Part shown: one piece after another, positions 1 to 8,106 of the stretch
Position numbering within the stretch: position 1 is the stretch's first letter
Layout of the letters: the number at the start of each line of letters is the position of its first letter
DNA from: Mesorhizobium loti CJ3sym
GTDB lineage: Bacteria; Pseudomonadota; Alphaproteobacteria; Rhizobiales; Rhizobiaceae
Length of the DNA stretch: 33,247 nucleotides
Assembly (NCBI RefSeq): GCF_000472785.1
Contig: NZ_AXAL01000044.1
Span: forward strand, 203 to 33,449
Direction: 5' to 3'
The notes under the pieces: model-generated
The model's input: only the letters and a program-made list of their open reading frames with translations
Told to the model about the DNA's origin: nothing
The model's database searches: none
Made by a program: the position numbers and the translations under genes

Positions 1-243
1 CGCTGCTGGGATTTCTACATCGCGCAAGATCAGCACTGGATCGCGATGGCTCGGAACCGCTACGGCGTGATATGAGAAAAAGCCCGCCCCAGCGTCGAGA
101 CCTGTCAGATATTGAATGTTCTCGGGCTGATGCAGGAGTAACACGTCCAGATCATGCTTTGCCATTTCCTCCTGCGTGCGTTGAAGGCGTGTCTTATATT
201 CTTCAACAGGGAAATCCATCCCGCTATTCGTATGCTCGGTCAC
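1..243 (-). CDS. M24 (creatinase/Xaa-Pro peptidase-like) protein, N-terminal part, runs off window
   Basis: Reading the minus strand from the GTG at 243 gives an uninterrupted frame to the window edge (81 codons). It matches the N-terminus of the intact M24 protein at 25622-26800 closely: shared stretches include EEY, QRTQEEM, LLLHQPENI, FFSYHA and DPVLILRDVE. The GTG is chosen because AAGGAG lies 8 bases upstream; an in-frame ATG at 219 matches the internal MNFPAEEY start of the paralogue. This is the creatinase N-terminal domain, so catalytic residues are outside the window. It lies 3' of the decayed permease at 279-1420, in the same order as the intact operon. No stop or frameshift is visible, so unlike its permease neighbour this copy may still be functional. 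Confidence 0.75.
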   Translation of the reverse strand, partial: MTEHTNSGMDFPVEEYKTRLQRTQEEMAKHDLDVLLLHQPENIQYLTGLDAGAGFFSYHAVAVPSHRDPVLILRDVEIPAA

Positions 244-278
244 CGTCGTGGCTCCTTCATTGCCAAACTACATCACCT

Positions 279-1420
279 TTATTCGGTCAGCCGCTCCTCC
301 CTCTGGCGGATTGCTTCAAATCTGACGTAGAAACAGATTGCAAATGCGATCAGTATACTTGATACCTCAGTAATCGTGGGTGTGATCTCTTCCCGAATTC
401 CCGACCACACCTTCCTGGCAGGGCCATCGTGTCTGGCCCGCTCACGCACCACCGGAAGGCAAAGAACCCAGCGATGATTAACGCCGGACAGATGAACAGG
501 AGTACGATTGGCGAAATCGTAACAAGTCGCGGGGCGCTCAAACTCAAGGCAACGTGCTCGAGTCTTATGTTCTGGGCCTGCATGGCGAGTTGCAGTGGCT
601 CAAAGAGGAAGTAGATCGCTACCGCACTAATGATTACCAGCGCGATCAGCGGTGCGAGCAATAGCTGGTACCCGACGCGGCGCATTCGCCGACTGCCGCG
701 AACGAATCCTATCGCAGCCGCTGAACCGGGGGACAGGCGCGCAAACACGATAGAGATCGCAACTGCCAAACTCTCAAACGTAGCGGAGACCCAGGCCTCG
801 CTTGTGACATAGGCATCGTACCATTGCACTGACAGGCCCGGAGGGGGGAAATCGAGGAAGCGTGAAGAGCTGGATGAGATCTGGACGATGATCAGGATGG
901 GACTAACCAAGAGGAACACAGCAACGATCACGCTAAAGTCCCATAATAGCTTACCACCAAGCGCAGCCCGCTCACAACGCCTGGGGAGGCCGGCCGGAAA
1001 GCAGACACTACCTCCGACGGCGCGCACCAAGACCGGGGCGAGGTCAACGAGTTGCAAGTAAGCGCTGGTTGAATGGCGAAGGGTAGAGCCTGCTGATTGG
1101 CCAACGCCTCGCTGAGAGCCGAGCAGCGGTTCGATTCCCACGAAATAGTTGGATATTGCGTAGTGCACGAGCGTGATCGCGAGCAACACGGTGGCAACGG
1201 TGGCCGCAAGCGGCCAGTTAGGCGTCGCGTTCATCAGCTTCCGTGGTACGATTGTGTTCCGATCGCCTAGCAGTGAGGGTGTGATGTAGAACTCAAGTGC
1301 GAACACGAAGAGGAGCAGCCCGGTCGCTCTTACGCCTGGCGCGCTTATGAGAAAGAACATGCGCCAAAAATTCTGGGCCGGGGAGGCTCCCAGAGAGGCA
1401 GCAGCGCACGTCAGACTGTC
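279..1420 (-). pseudogene. Decayed fused ABC transporter permease (PotB-PotC type), N-terminus missing
   Basis: The frame aligns with the 603-residue permease at 26807-28618 from about residue 188 to its end. Shared blocks include AASLGAS-AQNFWR, the first EAA-loop region, SRFLDFPPPGLS-QWY, MRR-GYQLLLAP and the second EAA region. The first ~187 residues are absent: homology stops abruptly near 1420, about ten bases before the methyltransferase stop codon. Inside, one deletion removes about 26 residues after the LQL/LHL position and another removes the stretch before SGPDT. A frameshift near 430 moves the C-terminus into another frame, ending at TAA 279-281 with REERLTE. Membrane segments remain recognisable but the EAA loops are damaged, so it cannot act as a permease. 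The matching binding-protein and ATPase genes are not present next to it. Confidence 0.85.
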
Positions 1421-1430
1421 CATGACAGGC

Positions 1431-2267
1431 TCAGAGCACTTCGCGTGACGGTGCGGAGATGTAGCAGGACGCGTAGATATAGCCGGTCGTGCGCTCTAGG
1501 CGATCCTCCATGCCGAGTTTGGCCATAGCCTTCAGGATTGCTTGCCGTTCCGTTGGTGTGGAGAAGCGGCGCTGGCGTTGTCTTAACCGATCTACAACCT
1601 TGGTTTCCAAAGCGAAACCCCGAAGTGTCCGCGCGATGTCGTCATAACTGAAGGGGTGCATTGCAAAGGCGACGACCCATGGGTGTGACGTCGCGGAGGC
1701 CTTATACACGCGTGCAAAGGTTCGCGCCGTGGCGTAGCCCACACAGCCTGTGCTGATGATAATATCCGCACCCGCAAGGGCGCAACGTTCATTGGGGGTC
1801 AAGTCACGGGTTTCCAAATCCCCCGTGATGCCAGCCTTCAGCAGCCCCAGATTCCGTGCATATCTAACAGCCCGGAACGATGGATCCACGCCGACGAACT
1901 GAATGTCGTCACGGAGGCCGCGATCGCGAAAGAAAGCGCGATGCTCAGTCTCCTGTCGGCGCGAGAGAGATCCGCTGGGTTCCAGATAGGCAGCATACAG
2001 ATCGTCGAGATCGAGATCGGTGCGCAGCAAGGCGGCGTTGACGCCATAGGAGCAACCGACATCGATAATTTTCAACCAAGTCTTGTTTCGAACGCGTCGA
2101 TAATCGGCGAAGATCCTTTCGAAGACCGGCTTGGCCCGATCTGGGATCATATAGTCCAAGGCCAAATGCGCGCGAAAATAGGCGTGCGGCCACTTGCGAT
2201 TATAGGCTGCCGTGAAGTCTTGCTTCGCCCCCTGAATGCTGCTGTGCAGTCCACTTGCTGGCGCCAT
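1431..2267 (-). CDS. Class I SAM-dependent methyltransferase-like protein
   Basis: An intact frame of 278 residues from the ATG at 2267. The motif I region IIDVGCSYG (about residue 70) fits the glycine-rich SAM-binding loop of Rossmann-fold methyltransferases; a later FVGVDPS fits motif II and ADIIISTG fits a post-motif strand. The start at 2267 is preferred because GAGG lies 6 bases before it; in-frame alternatives are ATG 2279 and GTG 2300. The substrate cannot be told from the sequence. The gene lies about ten bases from the truncated end of the permease pseudogene, so the deletion that removed the transporter's 5' half ended next to it. It may form a co-directional pair with the methyltransferase at 2886-3566, but about 600 bases separate them. 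Confidence 0.7.
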   Translation of the reverse strand: MAPASGLHSSIQGAKQDFTAAYNRKWPHAYFRAHLALDYMIPDRAKPVFERIFADYRRVRNKTWLKIIDVGCSYGVNAALLRTDLDLDDLYAAYLEPSGSLSRRQETEHRAFFRDRGLRDDIQFVGVDPSFRAVRYARNLGLLKAGITGDLETRDLTPNERCALAGADIIISTGCVGYATARTFARVYKASATSHPWVVAFAMHPFSYDDIARTLRGFALETKVVDRLRQRQRRFSTPTERQAILKAMAKLGMEDRLERTTGYIYASCYISAPSREVL

Positions 2268-2502
2268 TGTCCACCTCATTGCCCCGTGGCCTTGGGTCAC
2301 AGCCGACCGTCAAGAGCGCTCAGTCTGAAGCTGAGACCGGCGACATGGACCTGACATGCTGCTTTCCTTCATTCCATCGATCGCGATCTGATCCAAGACA
2401 TGAACATCCGTTGGCGCCCTGCCGCCTTATGTTGAAGGAGTTTCAAAAGTCGTACCAACTGCTCAGAAAAGCCCAGAAAACTTTTCTCTTAGGGATCATG
2501 GG

Positions 2503-2889
2503 TTACATGAGAGTGCGGCCGGTATCCGAGCCGAACACTACCGTGTCTGATACTTGACAACCTACAGCAGGTGTCGAAAGCCCAGCGCCGTCCCAGGATC
2601 GCACGTTCAGACCGTTCGACGGAAGCCTTGCGCTAAAGGGAGCATTTATATGCATAGATCGCTGATCGGCGTCCTCTGACGCAATTTCCATGATCGTGCT
2701 GCACCGATCGGCCTTGTCTAAAGGAGATCGATTTTGCCGCAGCGGTACATCTTTTGAGGCTCGCGATCTGTCGTTCCGTCTAGCCGTTGGGCCATGTTCA
2801 GCTGATTGCGGCTCGAACGAAAGGTTTGTCGCGCGCAATCGGGTTGGACAAGTGGCAGTCAAAGGGCAATGCAACAGTTCTGAAGTCAT
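2503..2889 (-). CDS. Hypothetical ORF overlapping the end of a methyltransferase gene by ATGA
   Basis: A 128-residue frame starts in the ATGA overlap with the stop codon of the methyltransferase at 2886-3566, an arrangement typical of translational coupling. The protein is rich in Ser, Arg and Thr, with no recognisable domain, signal peptide or membrane segment. No family is recognised, and it could be a chance frame. The remaining bases between here and the next gene (2268-2502) show nothing recognisable. Confidence 0.25.
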   Translation of the reverse strand: MTSELLHCPLTATCPTRLRATNLSFEPQSAEHGPTARRNDRSRASKDVPLRQNRSPLDKADRCSTIMEIASEDADQRSMHINAPFSARLPSNGLNVRSWDGAGLSTPAVGCQVSDTVVFGSDTGRTLM

Positions 2890-3566
2890 ACGCTTAGGCC
2901 CCTTTTGCGAAGGGAAAACATCCTGTTGATCTGGCTCACACGAGGATGGTTGCCGGCCCCGAGAAATTCGGCGGTGAGATCGTTTGCGCCGATAATTTCC
3001 GAGAGGAGATCGTCCCGCGCACCACCGGGGAAGCCTAAGAGGATGCTGCCCGCCTCTGTGAGGAATTTTGGGCCTTCCGATAGATAGCGGCAGAGCAATC
3101 CATAACCCGGGTCGATGGCTCCTCGCTCGATGTTGTCCTCATACTGGTAGTCATCCGGCGCAAAGACCGACGGATAGTTCCAAAATATGAAATCGAATTT
3201 TCGGTGCGGTGGAACATTTGTAAAGATGTCGCTTTCGATTACCTCAACGTTCTTGATGCCGTTTCTTGCAGCATTTTCTAACGCGTTCGCGACCGCCTTA
3301 GGATCGATATCACAGGCAACCAACGACGCAGCGCCGAGTTTTGCGAGGTATAGTCCCGGAAGGCCGAAGCCGCAGCCGATCTCCAAAATGCTTTTTCCTT
3401 CAACGGGAGGAAAATTGTCAGTATACCAACGCCAACTGTGGAAATCTTGTGGGGGATAGACACCTTCGTGAACGGCCAAGTCCAGTCCAAATTCCTGCAT
3501 CCGCAGCGGGAAAGTGCGCTGTTGGCTAAGTTTGAGTCTCGTCTTTATCCGGTCAATTTCCGTCAT
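2886..3566 (-). CDS. Class I SAM-dependent methyltransferase (PrmA/HemK-like fold)
   Basis: An intact 226-residue protein. Motif I is ILEIGCGFGLPGLYLAKLGA at about residues 60-79, followed by VACDIDPKAV (acidic residue for the SAM ribose), VEVIESDIF, and FIFWNYPSVF. The NYP in the last resembles the motif IV (N/D)PP(Y/F) of methyltransferases that act on amide or amino nitrogen. The start ATG at 3566 has GGAGAG about 8 bases upstream. The N-terminal ~55 residues precede the fold and contain SWRWYTDNFPP, as in PrmA-related small-molecule or protein methyltransferases. The substrate is unknown. The leader is AT-rich and carries a strong dyad about 165 bases upstream of the start (3729-3750). 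The stop overlaps the start of the small ORF at 2503-2889. Confidence 0.75.
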   Translation of the reverse strand: MTEIDRIKTRLKLSQQRTFPLRMQEFGLDLAVHEGVYPPQDFHSWRWYTDNFPPVEGKSILEIGCGFGLPGLYLAKLGAASLVACDIDPKAVANALENAARNGIKNVEVIESDIFTNVPPHRKFDFIFWNYPSVFAPDDYQYEDNIERGAIDPGYGLLCRYLSEGPKFLTEAGSILLGFPGGARDDLLSEIIGANDLTAEFLGAGNHPRVSQINRMFSLRKRGLSV

Positions 3567-3924
3567 ATTCCTGCTCTCCTCGAGCTAGACACGATAGACA
3601 CTGCGATCGGCTCAGGACCGTCTGGGAGACTTCAGAGTCGTAAAAAAACCGCCTCATTCAGTTTCGAGTCCTCAGAGCCCGAGGATGGATAGAATAAATT
3701 ATGATGTCAATCATCAAAATGAGTATATTTTGTAGTACAAATTCTACAAAGAGCGACAGTACGGTAATATTTATAGCCTGCTTGTGAAATATTCGTAAAA
3801 TATATTAACAAATATGTCATATCTGTAAGGCAACGGGTTGAGCCGTTGGAGTCAAAAAACAGTGCGCCTTCCCGTGCTCGCCATGGATCGTGCCGGTTGG
3901 CCACACTACCACCAACCTCGTGGT
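3567..3924. other. Non-coding, AT-rich leader region
   Basis: No convincing gene. Bases 3690-3830 are clearly more AT-rich than the surroundings and hold the dyad at 3729-3750. A 6-bp stem, CAACGG/CCGTTG with a 6-base loop, lies at 3831-3848. No canonical nod box or NifA site (TGT-N10-ACA) was seen. Confidence 0.5.
3729..3750. promoter_or_regulatory. Candidate operator: dyad TTTGTAG-N8-CTACAAA containing TTTGTAGTACAAA
   Basis: The sequence holds a perfect 7+7 inverted repeat, and its left part is itself a perfect 13-base palindrome, TTTGTAGTACAAA. That palindrome contains TTGTAGTACAA, which fits the TNGTNNNACNA pattern known for FadR-subfamily GntR repressors. It lies in an AT-rich stretch about 165 bases upstream of the methyltransferase start at 3566. 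Binding by a GntR regulator is inference, and no such regulator gene is in the window. Confidence 0.35.
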
Positions 3925-4465
3925 AGGCGGCATTGACCAAGTCCGTCATTGAGGGACTGCGAAATCACCTGATCGAGACGGCGGCGACGCGCCCCAAGCC
4001 GCGATCGACCTCGGCAACGAGGTGATCGTCGGCGTCAATAAGTACCGGTTGGAGACTGAGTCCGACAATGCGGCGGTGCGAGACGCGCAGATCCGTCGTC
4101 TAGAACAAACAAAACGCGTCAGCGCGATCCCAAGCGCGTTGACGCAGCCCTTGCCGCGCTTGGTGAGACTGCGGCCAATGGCAAGGGCAATACGCTCAAA
4201 GCGGCGATCGAAGCGGTGCGCACTCGCACGGCGGTTGGGGAGATTTTCCAACACTTTGCGCCGCGCCTTCGGCGATTACGCGGCTGTACGCCGAAGTGAT
4301 CTCGAAGGCGCCGCCTTTCCGTCCGCTCGGCCGTCAACCGAAGCTGATGGTGGCCAAGCTCGGCCAGGATGGCCTGTGACTGGGGCGCCAAAGTAATCGC
4401 ATCTGCGTTTGGCGATCTCGGCTTCGACCTGGTCGCGGGGCCGCTCTTCCAACCCCGCAAGAAGC
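3925..4465 (+). pseudogene. Methylmalonyl-CoA mutase large subunit, decayed C-terminal part
   Basis: Read in shifting frames, the stretch gives GG-TKSVIEGL, IETAATRPQAAID, EVIVGVNKYRLETE, NAAVRDAQIRRLEQ, RAFGDYAAV and, after about 4340, VAKLGQDG, GAKVIASAFGDLGFD and GPLF. These are the landmarks of the C-terminal part of adenosylcobalamin-dependent methylmalonyl-CoA mutase, including the start of the B12-binding domain. The cobalamin motif DxHxxG is destroyed: a TGA and a one-base shift occur exactly where GHDRGAK is expected (about 4370-4385). Several other frameshifts are present, and the substrate-binding barrel is absent. The fragment ends around 4465, where trbL-like sequence begins. It is a relic of a housekeeping-type gene carried into accessory DNA. 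Confidence 0.75.
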
Positions 4466-4472
4466 AGCAAGC

Positions 4473-4945
4473 ATGGCCGTGGCCGCCGATCGCGACCTCG
4501 GACCGATCACCACGCTCGCCATCACAGGCATCTCGGTCGTGGTCTTCATCATCTCGATGTATGTGCCGTCGATCGCCCAAGGGGGTCGTGCAGGGCGCGT
4601 CGGTCGCCGGCGGCATGGAGCGATCCGGCAGGGCGGGCGGACCCCAACCTTCGCCGAAGACGGCGCATTCTTGGAGCGAGGGCCGTGTCCAGGGCGCGCA
4701 GACGGCGAGCGACGCAAGAGCTGGCGGGTCTCGTCCATGCGGGTGCTGCACTTCGAGATATGGCTTCATCGGCAGCGCCGGATGGGCGGCCGGCTCGGCG
4801 GCAAAGGAAAGAGCAATCGCGTCGCCCGGCACCTTTGCGGGCTCTCTCCTGGGGCTTGCCGATGCCAAGCTAGATCAGAGCCGGCATCGGGCGGGCGTAC
4901 AGCCTTCCGGCCGGGTCCGCCGATCGACGACACTAAGTGAGGAAA
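4473..4945 (+). pseudogene. trbL-like (VirB6-type) conjugal transfer protein, decayed C-terminal part
   Basis: The frame from 4473 reads MAVAADRDLGPITTLAITG followed by a hydrophobic segment ending in ISMYVPSIAQG. After a frame change it continues as VVQGASVAGGM and then a Gly/Ala/Arg-rich tail. A membrane segment ending in VPSIA-G followed by a low-complexity Ala/Gly tail is typical of TrbL/VirB6 mating-pair proteins. The next remnant is trbF, which is the normal trb order (trbL-trbF). The N-terminal membrane part is missing and the frame is broken several times. The trbL call depends partly on this context. Confidence 0.5.
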
Positions 4946-5224
4946 CTACTCGGCATGGCCTCAGGCAACCCGCCCGACAACCCCTTATCTTGCCGCGCGG
5001 CAGGAGCGGAACGAACGCTATGGCTCTTATGTGAAGGCGGCGGCCGCCTGGCGTCTTGTCAGCATCGCCGGCATTGCCATGGCGGTGATCGGATTTTCCT
5101 ATGCGCTCTTCCAGAGCACGCAGGTCAACCATGGTGAACCGTACATCGTCAAGGTCTTTAAGCTCGGCACGGCCTCGAGCGCGGGCTTCCCGCAACAGAT
5201 CGAGTATGCCGATCCCCGCGTCGT
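4938..5224 (+). pseudogene. trbF-like conjugal transfer protein (VirB8 family), N-terminal fragment
   Basis: After a one-base shift near 4985 the frame reads YLAARQERNERYGSYVKAA, AAWRLVSIAGI and FSYALFQSTQV, then EPYIVKV, KLGTA and PQQIEYADPRVV. This is the TrbF/VirB8 layout: a short cytoplasmic tail with an (A)RQEWNER-like motif, one membrane helix, then a PY-V-VDK-G periplasmic start. The protein should continue for about 150 more residues, but at 5222-5228 the sequence switches abruptly into the GTPase remnant, with no linker. The gene is thus both frameshifted and truncated by recombination or deletion. With the trbL remnant it shows that a Trb-type mating-pair locus was once part of this DNA. 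Confidence 0.7.
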
Positions 5225-5992
5225 CAGGGCAAGACGACCCTGATCGCCGCCCTATACAGCTCTTTTTGCAGAGGGCCGTTCGCGGGATTCGAGTTTCGCT
5301 CCAGTCGAACGCTGACAGCGTTCGCCAGGGCGTCACCACCGCGCCCTCGAACGATCTAGGGAGCCGCTCCCCGTCACGGATCGAACTAGCCGCTGCTAAG
5401 AAGGCGTCAGGTTCGTCCACCTGAATGTGGTCGGCGCGGCAGAGCAGCGACATCTCCTAATTGCGGATCGCTCTGGCGAGGACTTCCGCGACGCGCGCCG
5501 GGACACCAGCCTGATCCCGAATTTGAGCTCGAAATGACGGACCGAGTTTGCTTCACCCTGGCGCGGGCAAGCTGGCGAGGCCCGAGACACGCACAGGGTA
5601 CAAGCGAAAATTCAAACAGCTGATTTGGGCACTTCTGAATAACGGCGCCATTCCCGACAGCGCCATCCTTGAAATTCTATCGACGAAACTCGACAAGCTT
5701 GCGCCTAAGCCGGGCAAGGTCCCGGTTGTGGACGAGGTTGAGGAATTCGAGGGTGCGATCGTGCAGGAATTTGCAGCCGACGGACGCGCGATTGCCCTTC
5801 GCCACATCTGCGCTTACCGCGATCGAACTTCGAAGTCGGTCTTATCGGGCTCGAAGAACTATTCAAAGCCTGGCTGGAGCCTCGGCCAGTCAAGGACGTC
5901 CGGCCCCTGGCCGGGGTCGATCCGGCGCGTTGGTCGACAGAATGCTTCCAGCTGAGGAAGAGGCTTGGAATGGTTGACATCGGCATGTCGTG
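5222..5992 (+). pseudogene. TRAFAC-type GTPase (double-GTPase/DO-GTPase-like), frameshifted
   Basis: Reading through several frames gives GKTTLIAALY (P-loop, G1), GPFAGFEF-SSRTLTAF, HLLIADRSGEDFRDARRDT (G3-like D-GE region), DRVCF, TGYKRKFKQLIWALLNNG, ILSTKLDKL (G4-like TKxD), a long helical part, LIGLEELFKAWLEPRPV and RLGMVDIGMS with stop about 5990. This order fits the TRAFAC-class GTPases called DO-GTPases in comparative genomics, which occur in mobile operons predicted to act in conflict or defence; the family name is from memory. The start is lost at the trbF junction. The frame breaks at about 5325, 5530, 5560 and 5810, so the gene is dead. The ORFs downstream follow closely, as in an operon. 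Confidence 0.55.
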
Positions 5993-6006
5993 ATCGGGTT
6001 CCAGGG

Positions 6007-7006
6007 ATGAGAAAAACGACCTTGCGGCCGCGCTCTGGTATCTCGTCGACTCTCGGGCGCCAGAGGTCCCGACCGCGCTTTCCAAGCGACGGCGCACCGG
6101 TGATTACAAATATCTTGAAGCGATCGCGGCCGCGTGGGAAAGCGGGTGGCAGGTCAAGCGCACCGGCGTCGGTACCTGGCGGTCGGTGAGACGTTTGAAC
6201 AGGTCTTCACCTCCCGGGAGTATGACAGCGCGTCGAGGACGTGCGTCCGGATCTTAATTGAGACGTTTAACGCCGAGCGTCTTGAGTTAGATGATGTCCT
6301 GAAACTGCTTGCTGTGCCCACGAGCAGAACGGCCGTTCGGCGCTTTATTAGCTCGCTTATGCCGCGCCCGCCGTCAGCGACATCACAGTAAGTTGTCAAT
6401 CGTTGGATGGGCGCAGTGTTTGCGGAGGCGGCCAAGCATTCGACAGAAAAAACGCTGCACGAACTCTGGGGGCGGGTTTTTCCGCATAAAACCAACGAGG
6501 CGATTTCTAAAGGTCTCGGTGAACTGAACGGCTCGAAGGAAGTTAGCCACGCCGCCAGACTGATCGATTTTTCAAAAGATCACCAAGCGACGCCGTTCGA
6601 ATTCGTCGAGGCGTGCAGCCGCGAGAGCCCTACCGCAACGGCGGCGGAACGAACCGAACTCAACGCTTATCTGCTTATAATGTGCAGCCAATGGGATCTG
6701 GCAGATCGATAACGATCGTGGCCGATGTGCTCCCCCGTCTACGTCGCGTCGCGCTTGCTAATGGCTTTTCCGATCGCACCCGCGCGTTGTTGGATCGGCG
6801 GCTTCCTACTTGTCGCACACGTGGGACCTCAACAAACGGCTATTGAAGTTGCTCCGCAATGCCTGTCGCGACGGGGCGAATATTGAGGGGTTGATCGAGC
6901 CCCTGGCGTTTTCCGAGATCGAGTTGCTGTATGTCTTTGATGAAGACAACAACAACGATCTTAAGACCCTCATTTCAAGGTTCCTTTGGCCGGTCTACCG
7001 CGCATG
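6007..7006 (+). pseudogene. Decayed GTPase-operon partner protein, unknown function
   Basis: A chain of frame segments in one direction appears to be a single old gene: NDLAAALWYLVDSRAPEVP, KRRRTGDYKYLEAIAAAW, WQVKRTGVGTW, RLELDDVLKLL, then an in-frame TAA at 6389. It continues in the same frame as AKHSTEKTLHELWGRVFP, SKEVSHAARLIDF, and after a shift ADVLPRLRRVALANGFS and WDLNKRLLKLLRNACRDG, ending in SRFLWPVYRA with TGA at 7004-7006. It is mostly helical and charged, with no signal peptide or membrane segment. I do not recognise a named domain. Position directly after the GTPase and the ATGA overlap with the next ORF suggest an operon partner. Confidence 0.45.
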
Positions 7007-7354
7007 AGCAATTCCAATCAGCCACGAACGCCCCGGCCGATCGCACGCATTGGATCGATGAATGTCGGCGCGATCGAGATTGACTTCGAACTCGCCCGCT
7101 CGATCAGGCCAAAGGATCATCGGATACCATCAGAGCCAGCGAGCACAAGATCACAGCAACGGGCCGGAGACGCGACCGCACCCGCACCATCCCATTGCCG
7201 TCCAGACACAACTATTTTGTATTGCTCGACGGACTGCCTCTGCCGTCGTGGCGCGGCCATGTAGAACTTTCCCATAGTACCTCGTTCGACTCGGAAGAAA
7301 ATGTAGAATCAAAGCATGGGATCAAACATATGGCCCCAGCTACTCGCGGACACC
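7003..7354 (+). pseudogene. Third ORF of the GTPase operon, frameshifted and cut by IS3 at its last codons
   Basis: The ATG at 7003 overlaps the preceding stop (ATGA), as in coupled genes. The product begins MSNSNQPRTPRPIARIGSMN, then VGAIEIDFELARS. After a frameshift near 7110 the plausible frame is TIPLPSRHNYFVLLDGLPLP, SWRGHVELSHSTSFDSEE and HGIKHMAPATRGH. If the nested IS3 is removed at its CACC duplication, the frame ends two codons later (RGHRR, TGA in the flank at 15241-15252). The IS therefore hit the very end of this gene. No domain is recognised. Confidence 0.4.
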
Positions 7355-7369
7355 TGACCTGCCACTGAA
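7355..7369 (+). repeat. Terminal inverted repeat of the IS3 element, left in window (orfB end)
   Basis: TGACCTGCCACTGAA; the first 14 bases match the inverted end at 15227-15240. The direct repeat CACC precedes it at 7351-7354. Confidence 0.85.
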
Positions 7370-7371
7370 CC

Positions 7372-7551
7372 TTATCCAGCGGCGATTAGAGCCTGGACCG
7401 TTTCTGTTACGCCGTGGGGCGCGGGATGAGCAACCGGCGAAGACGCGGAGCCTTCGATTAGCGCAGCGTCGGAGCCGGTTACGGTGATGACCTCGGCATA
7501 GGCCGCCGGGGTCTGGTAGCCGAGCGAGGAATGTGGCCTTGCAGAGTTGAA
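7372..7551 (-). pseudogene. IS3 orfB transposase, C-terminal piece
   Basis: The minus strand reads FNSARPHSSLGYQTPAAYAE followed by VITVTGSDAAL and a stop at 7372. The RPHSSLGY-TPAA motif is the C-terminal signature of IS3-family DDE transposases, just after the catalytic Glu region. The matching upstream part ends at 10194 with AIAEWTGDL, so the serine-recombinase element between 7552 and 10193 split the gene here. Confidence 0.85.
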
Positions 7552-7643
7552 CAACACGACGAGAGAACCCCCACGGGACCGAGGAACGCGAGCTTCTTTA
7601 TCCATGGCATCCCTGGGCCAGGCGTCGTGTTCACGTTCATGAG

Positions 7644-8024
7644 GTGATCGAGAAGGTTGACCGGGAGGTTTTCCGCTGCAGTCTCTCTGGCCACGCCTCC
7701 GATCGGTGGCTGGAGGTTCCGGCCTGGATGTTTGATCGCGCGGTCTGCACCGCGTGGCGCATTGCCGCTGCCCCACATGTCGATCCCAGAACGCTTGGCG
7801 TCTTGGTGACACTGCTGCAGGACGCGACGGCCAATTCCCACACCCCATCGCAATTGGAGGATTCGGGCGCAGCATCGGGTCCTCACGACGCGAATCGGGG
7901 AGAGGTCCATGCCGCGCCAGCCCACGACATATCAGTTCGATCTGTTCTCCAACCCGCACGATGCGCCGACCGCGCAGATGCCACCATGGCAGGCGCTGCC
8001 GGAAGAGACGCGCCTGACGCTTAG
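7644..8024 (+). CDS. Small accessory ORF of the serine-recombinase element
   Basis: A GTG start at 7644 gives 126 residues beginning MIEKVDREVFRCSLSGHASD and then RWLEVPAWMFDRAVC. The first ~85 residues look real, and this type of ORF precedes the recombinase in related rhizobial elements (from memory). The last 38 residues overlap the next ORF in another frame, so the true end may differ. It may be related to the short DUF5372-type proteins found with such recombinases, but that link is weak. No catalytic motif is visible. Confidence 0.45.
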   Translation: MIEKVDREVFRCSLSGHASDRWLEVPAWMFDRAVCTAWRIAAAPHVDPRTLGVLVTLLQDATANSHTPSQLEDSGAASGPHDANRGEVHAAPAHDISVRSVLQPARCADRADATMAGAAGRDAPDA

Positions 8025-8106
8025 AACGCTGATGGTGCGCCTGATCCTCGACCACGTCGACGGCGAGCGCGCCGTTCCACGGGAGGAGGCGCGCCATGGT
8101 GCATGA
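7909..8106 (+). CDS. Small conserved ORF preceding the serine recombinase
   Basis: A 65-residue protein beginning MPRQPTTYQFDLFSN, with LPEETRLTLRTLMVRLILDH in the second half. Short proteins with this YQFDLFS start and the helix ending in MVRLILDH sit directly before recombinase genes in many rhizobial elements (family knowledge, no name assigned). The reading frame is intact and its end overlaps the recombinase start at 8096 by 11 bases, indicating translational coupling. Function unknown; an accessory role in recombination is inference. Confidence 0.6.
   Translation: MPRQPTTYQFDLFSNPHDAPTAQMPPWQALPEETRLTLRTLMVRLILDHVDGERAVPREEARHGA

Noticed and set aside
3831..3848. Stem CAACGG/CCGTTG as a terminator
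   Set aside because: The stem is only 6 bp and no T-run follows on either strand in the correct place.
2268..3924. nod box or NifA/sigma-54 promoter near the methyltransferase genes
   Set aside because: No match to the nod box core, TGT-N10-ACA or a TGGCAC-N5-TTGC element was seen by eye.
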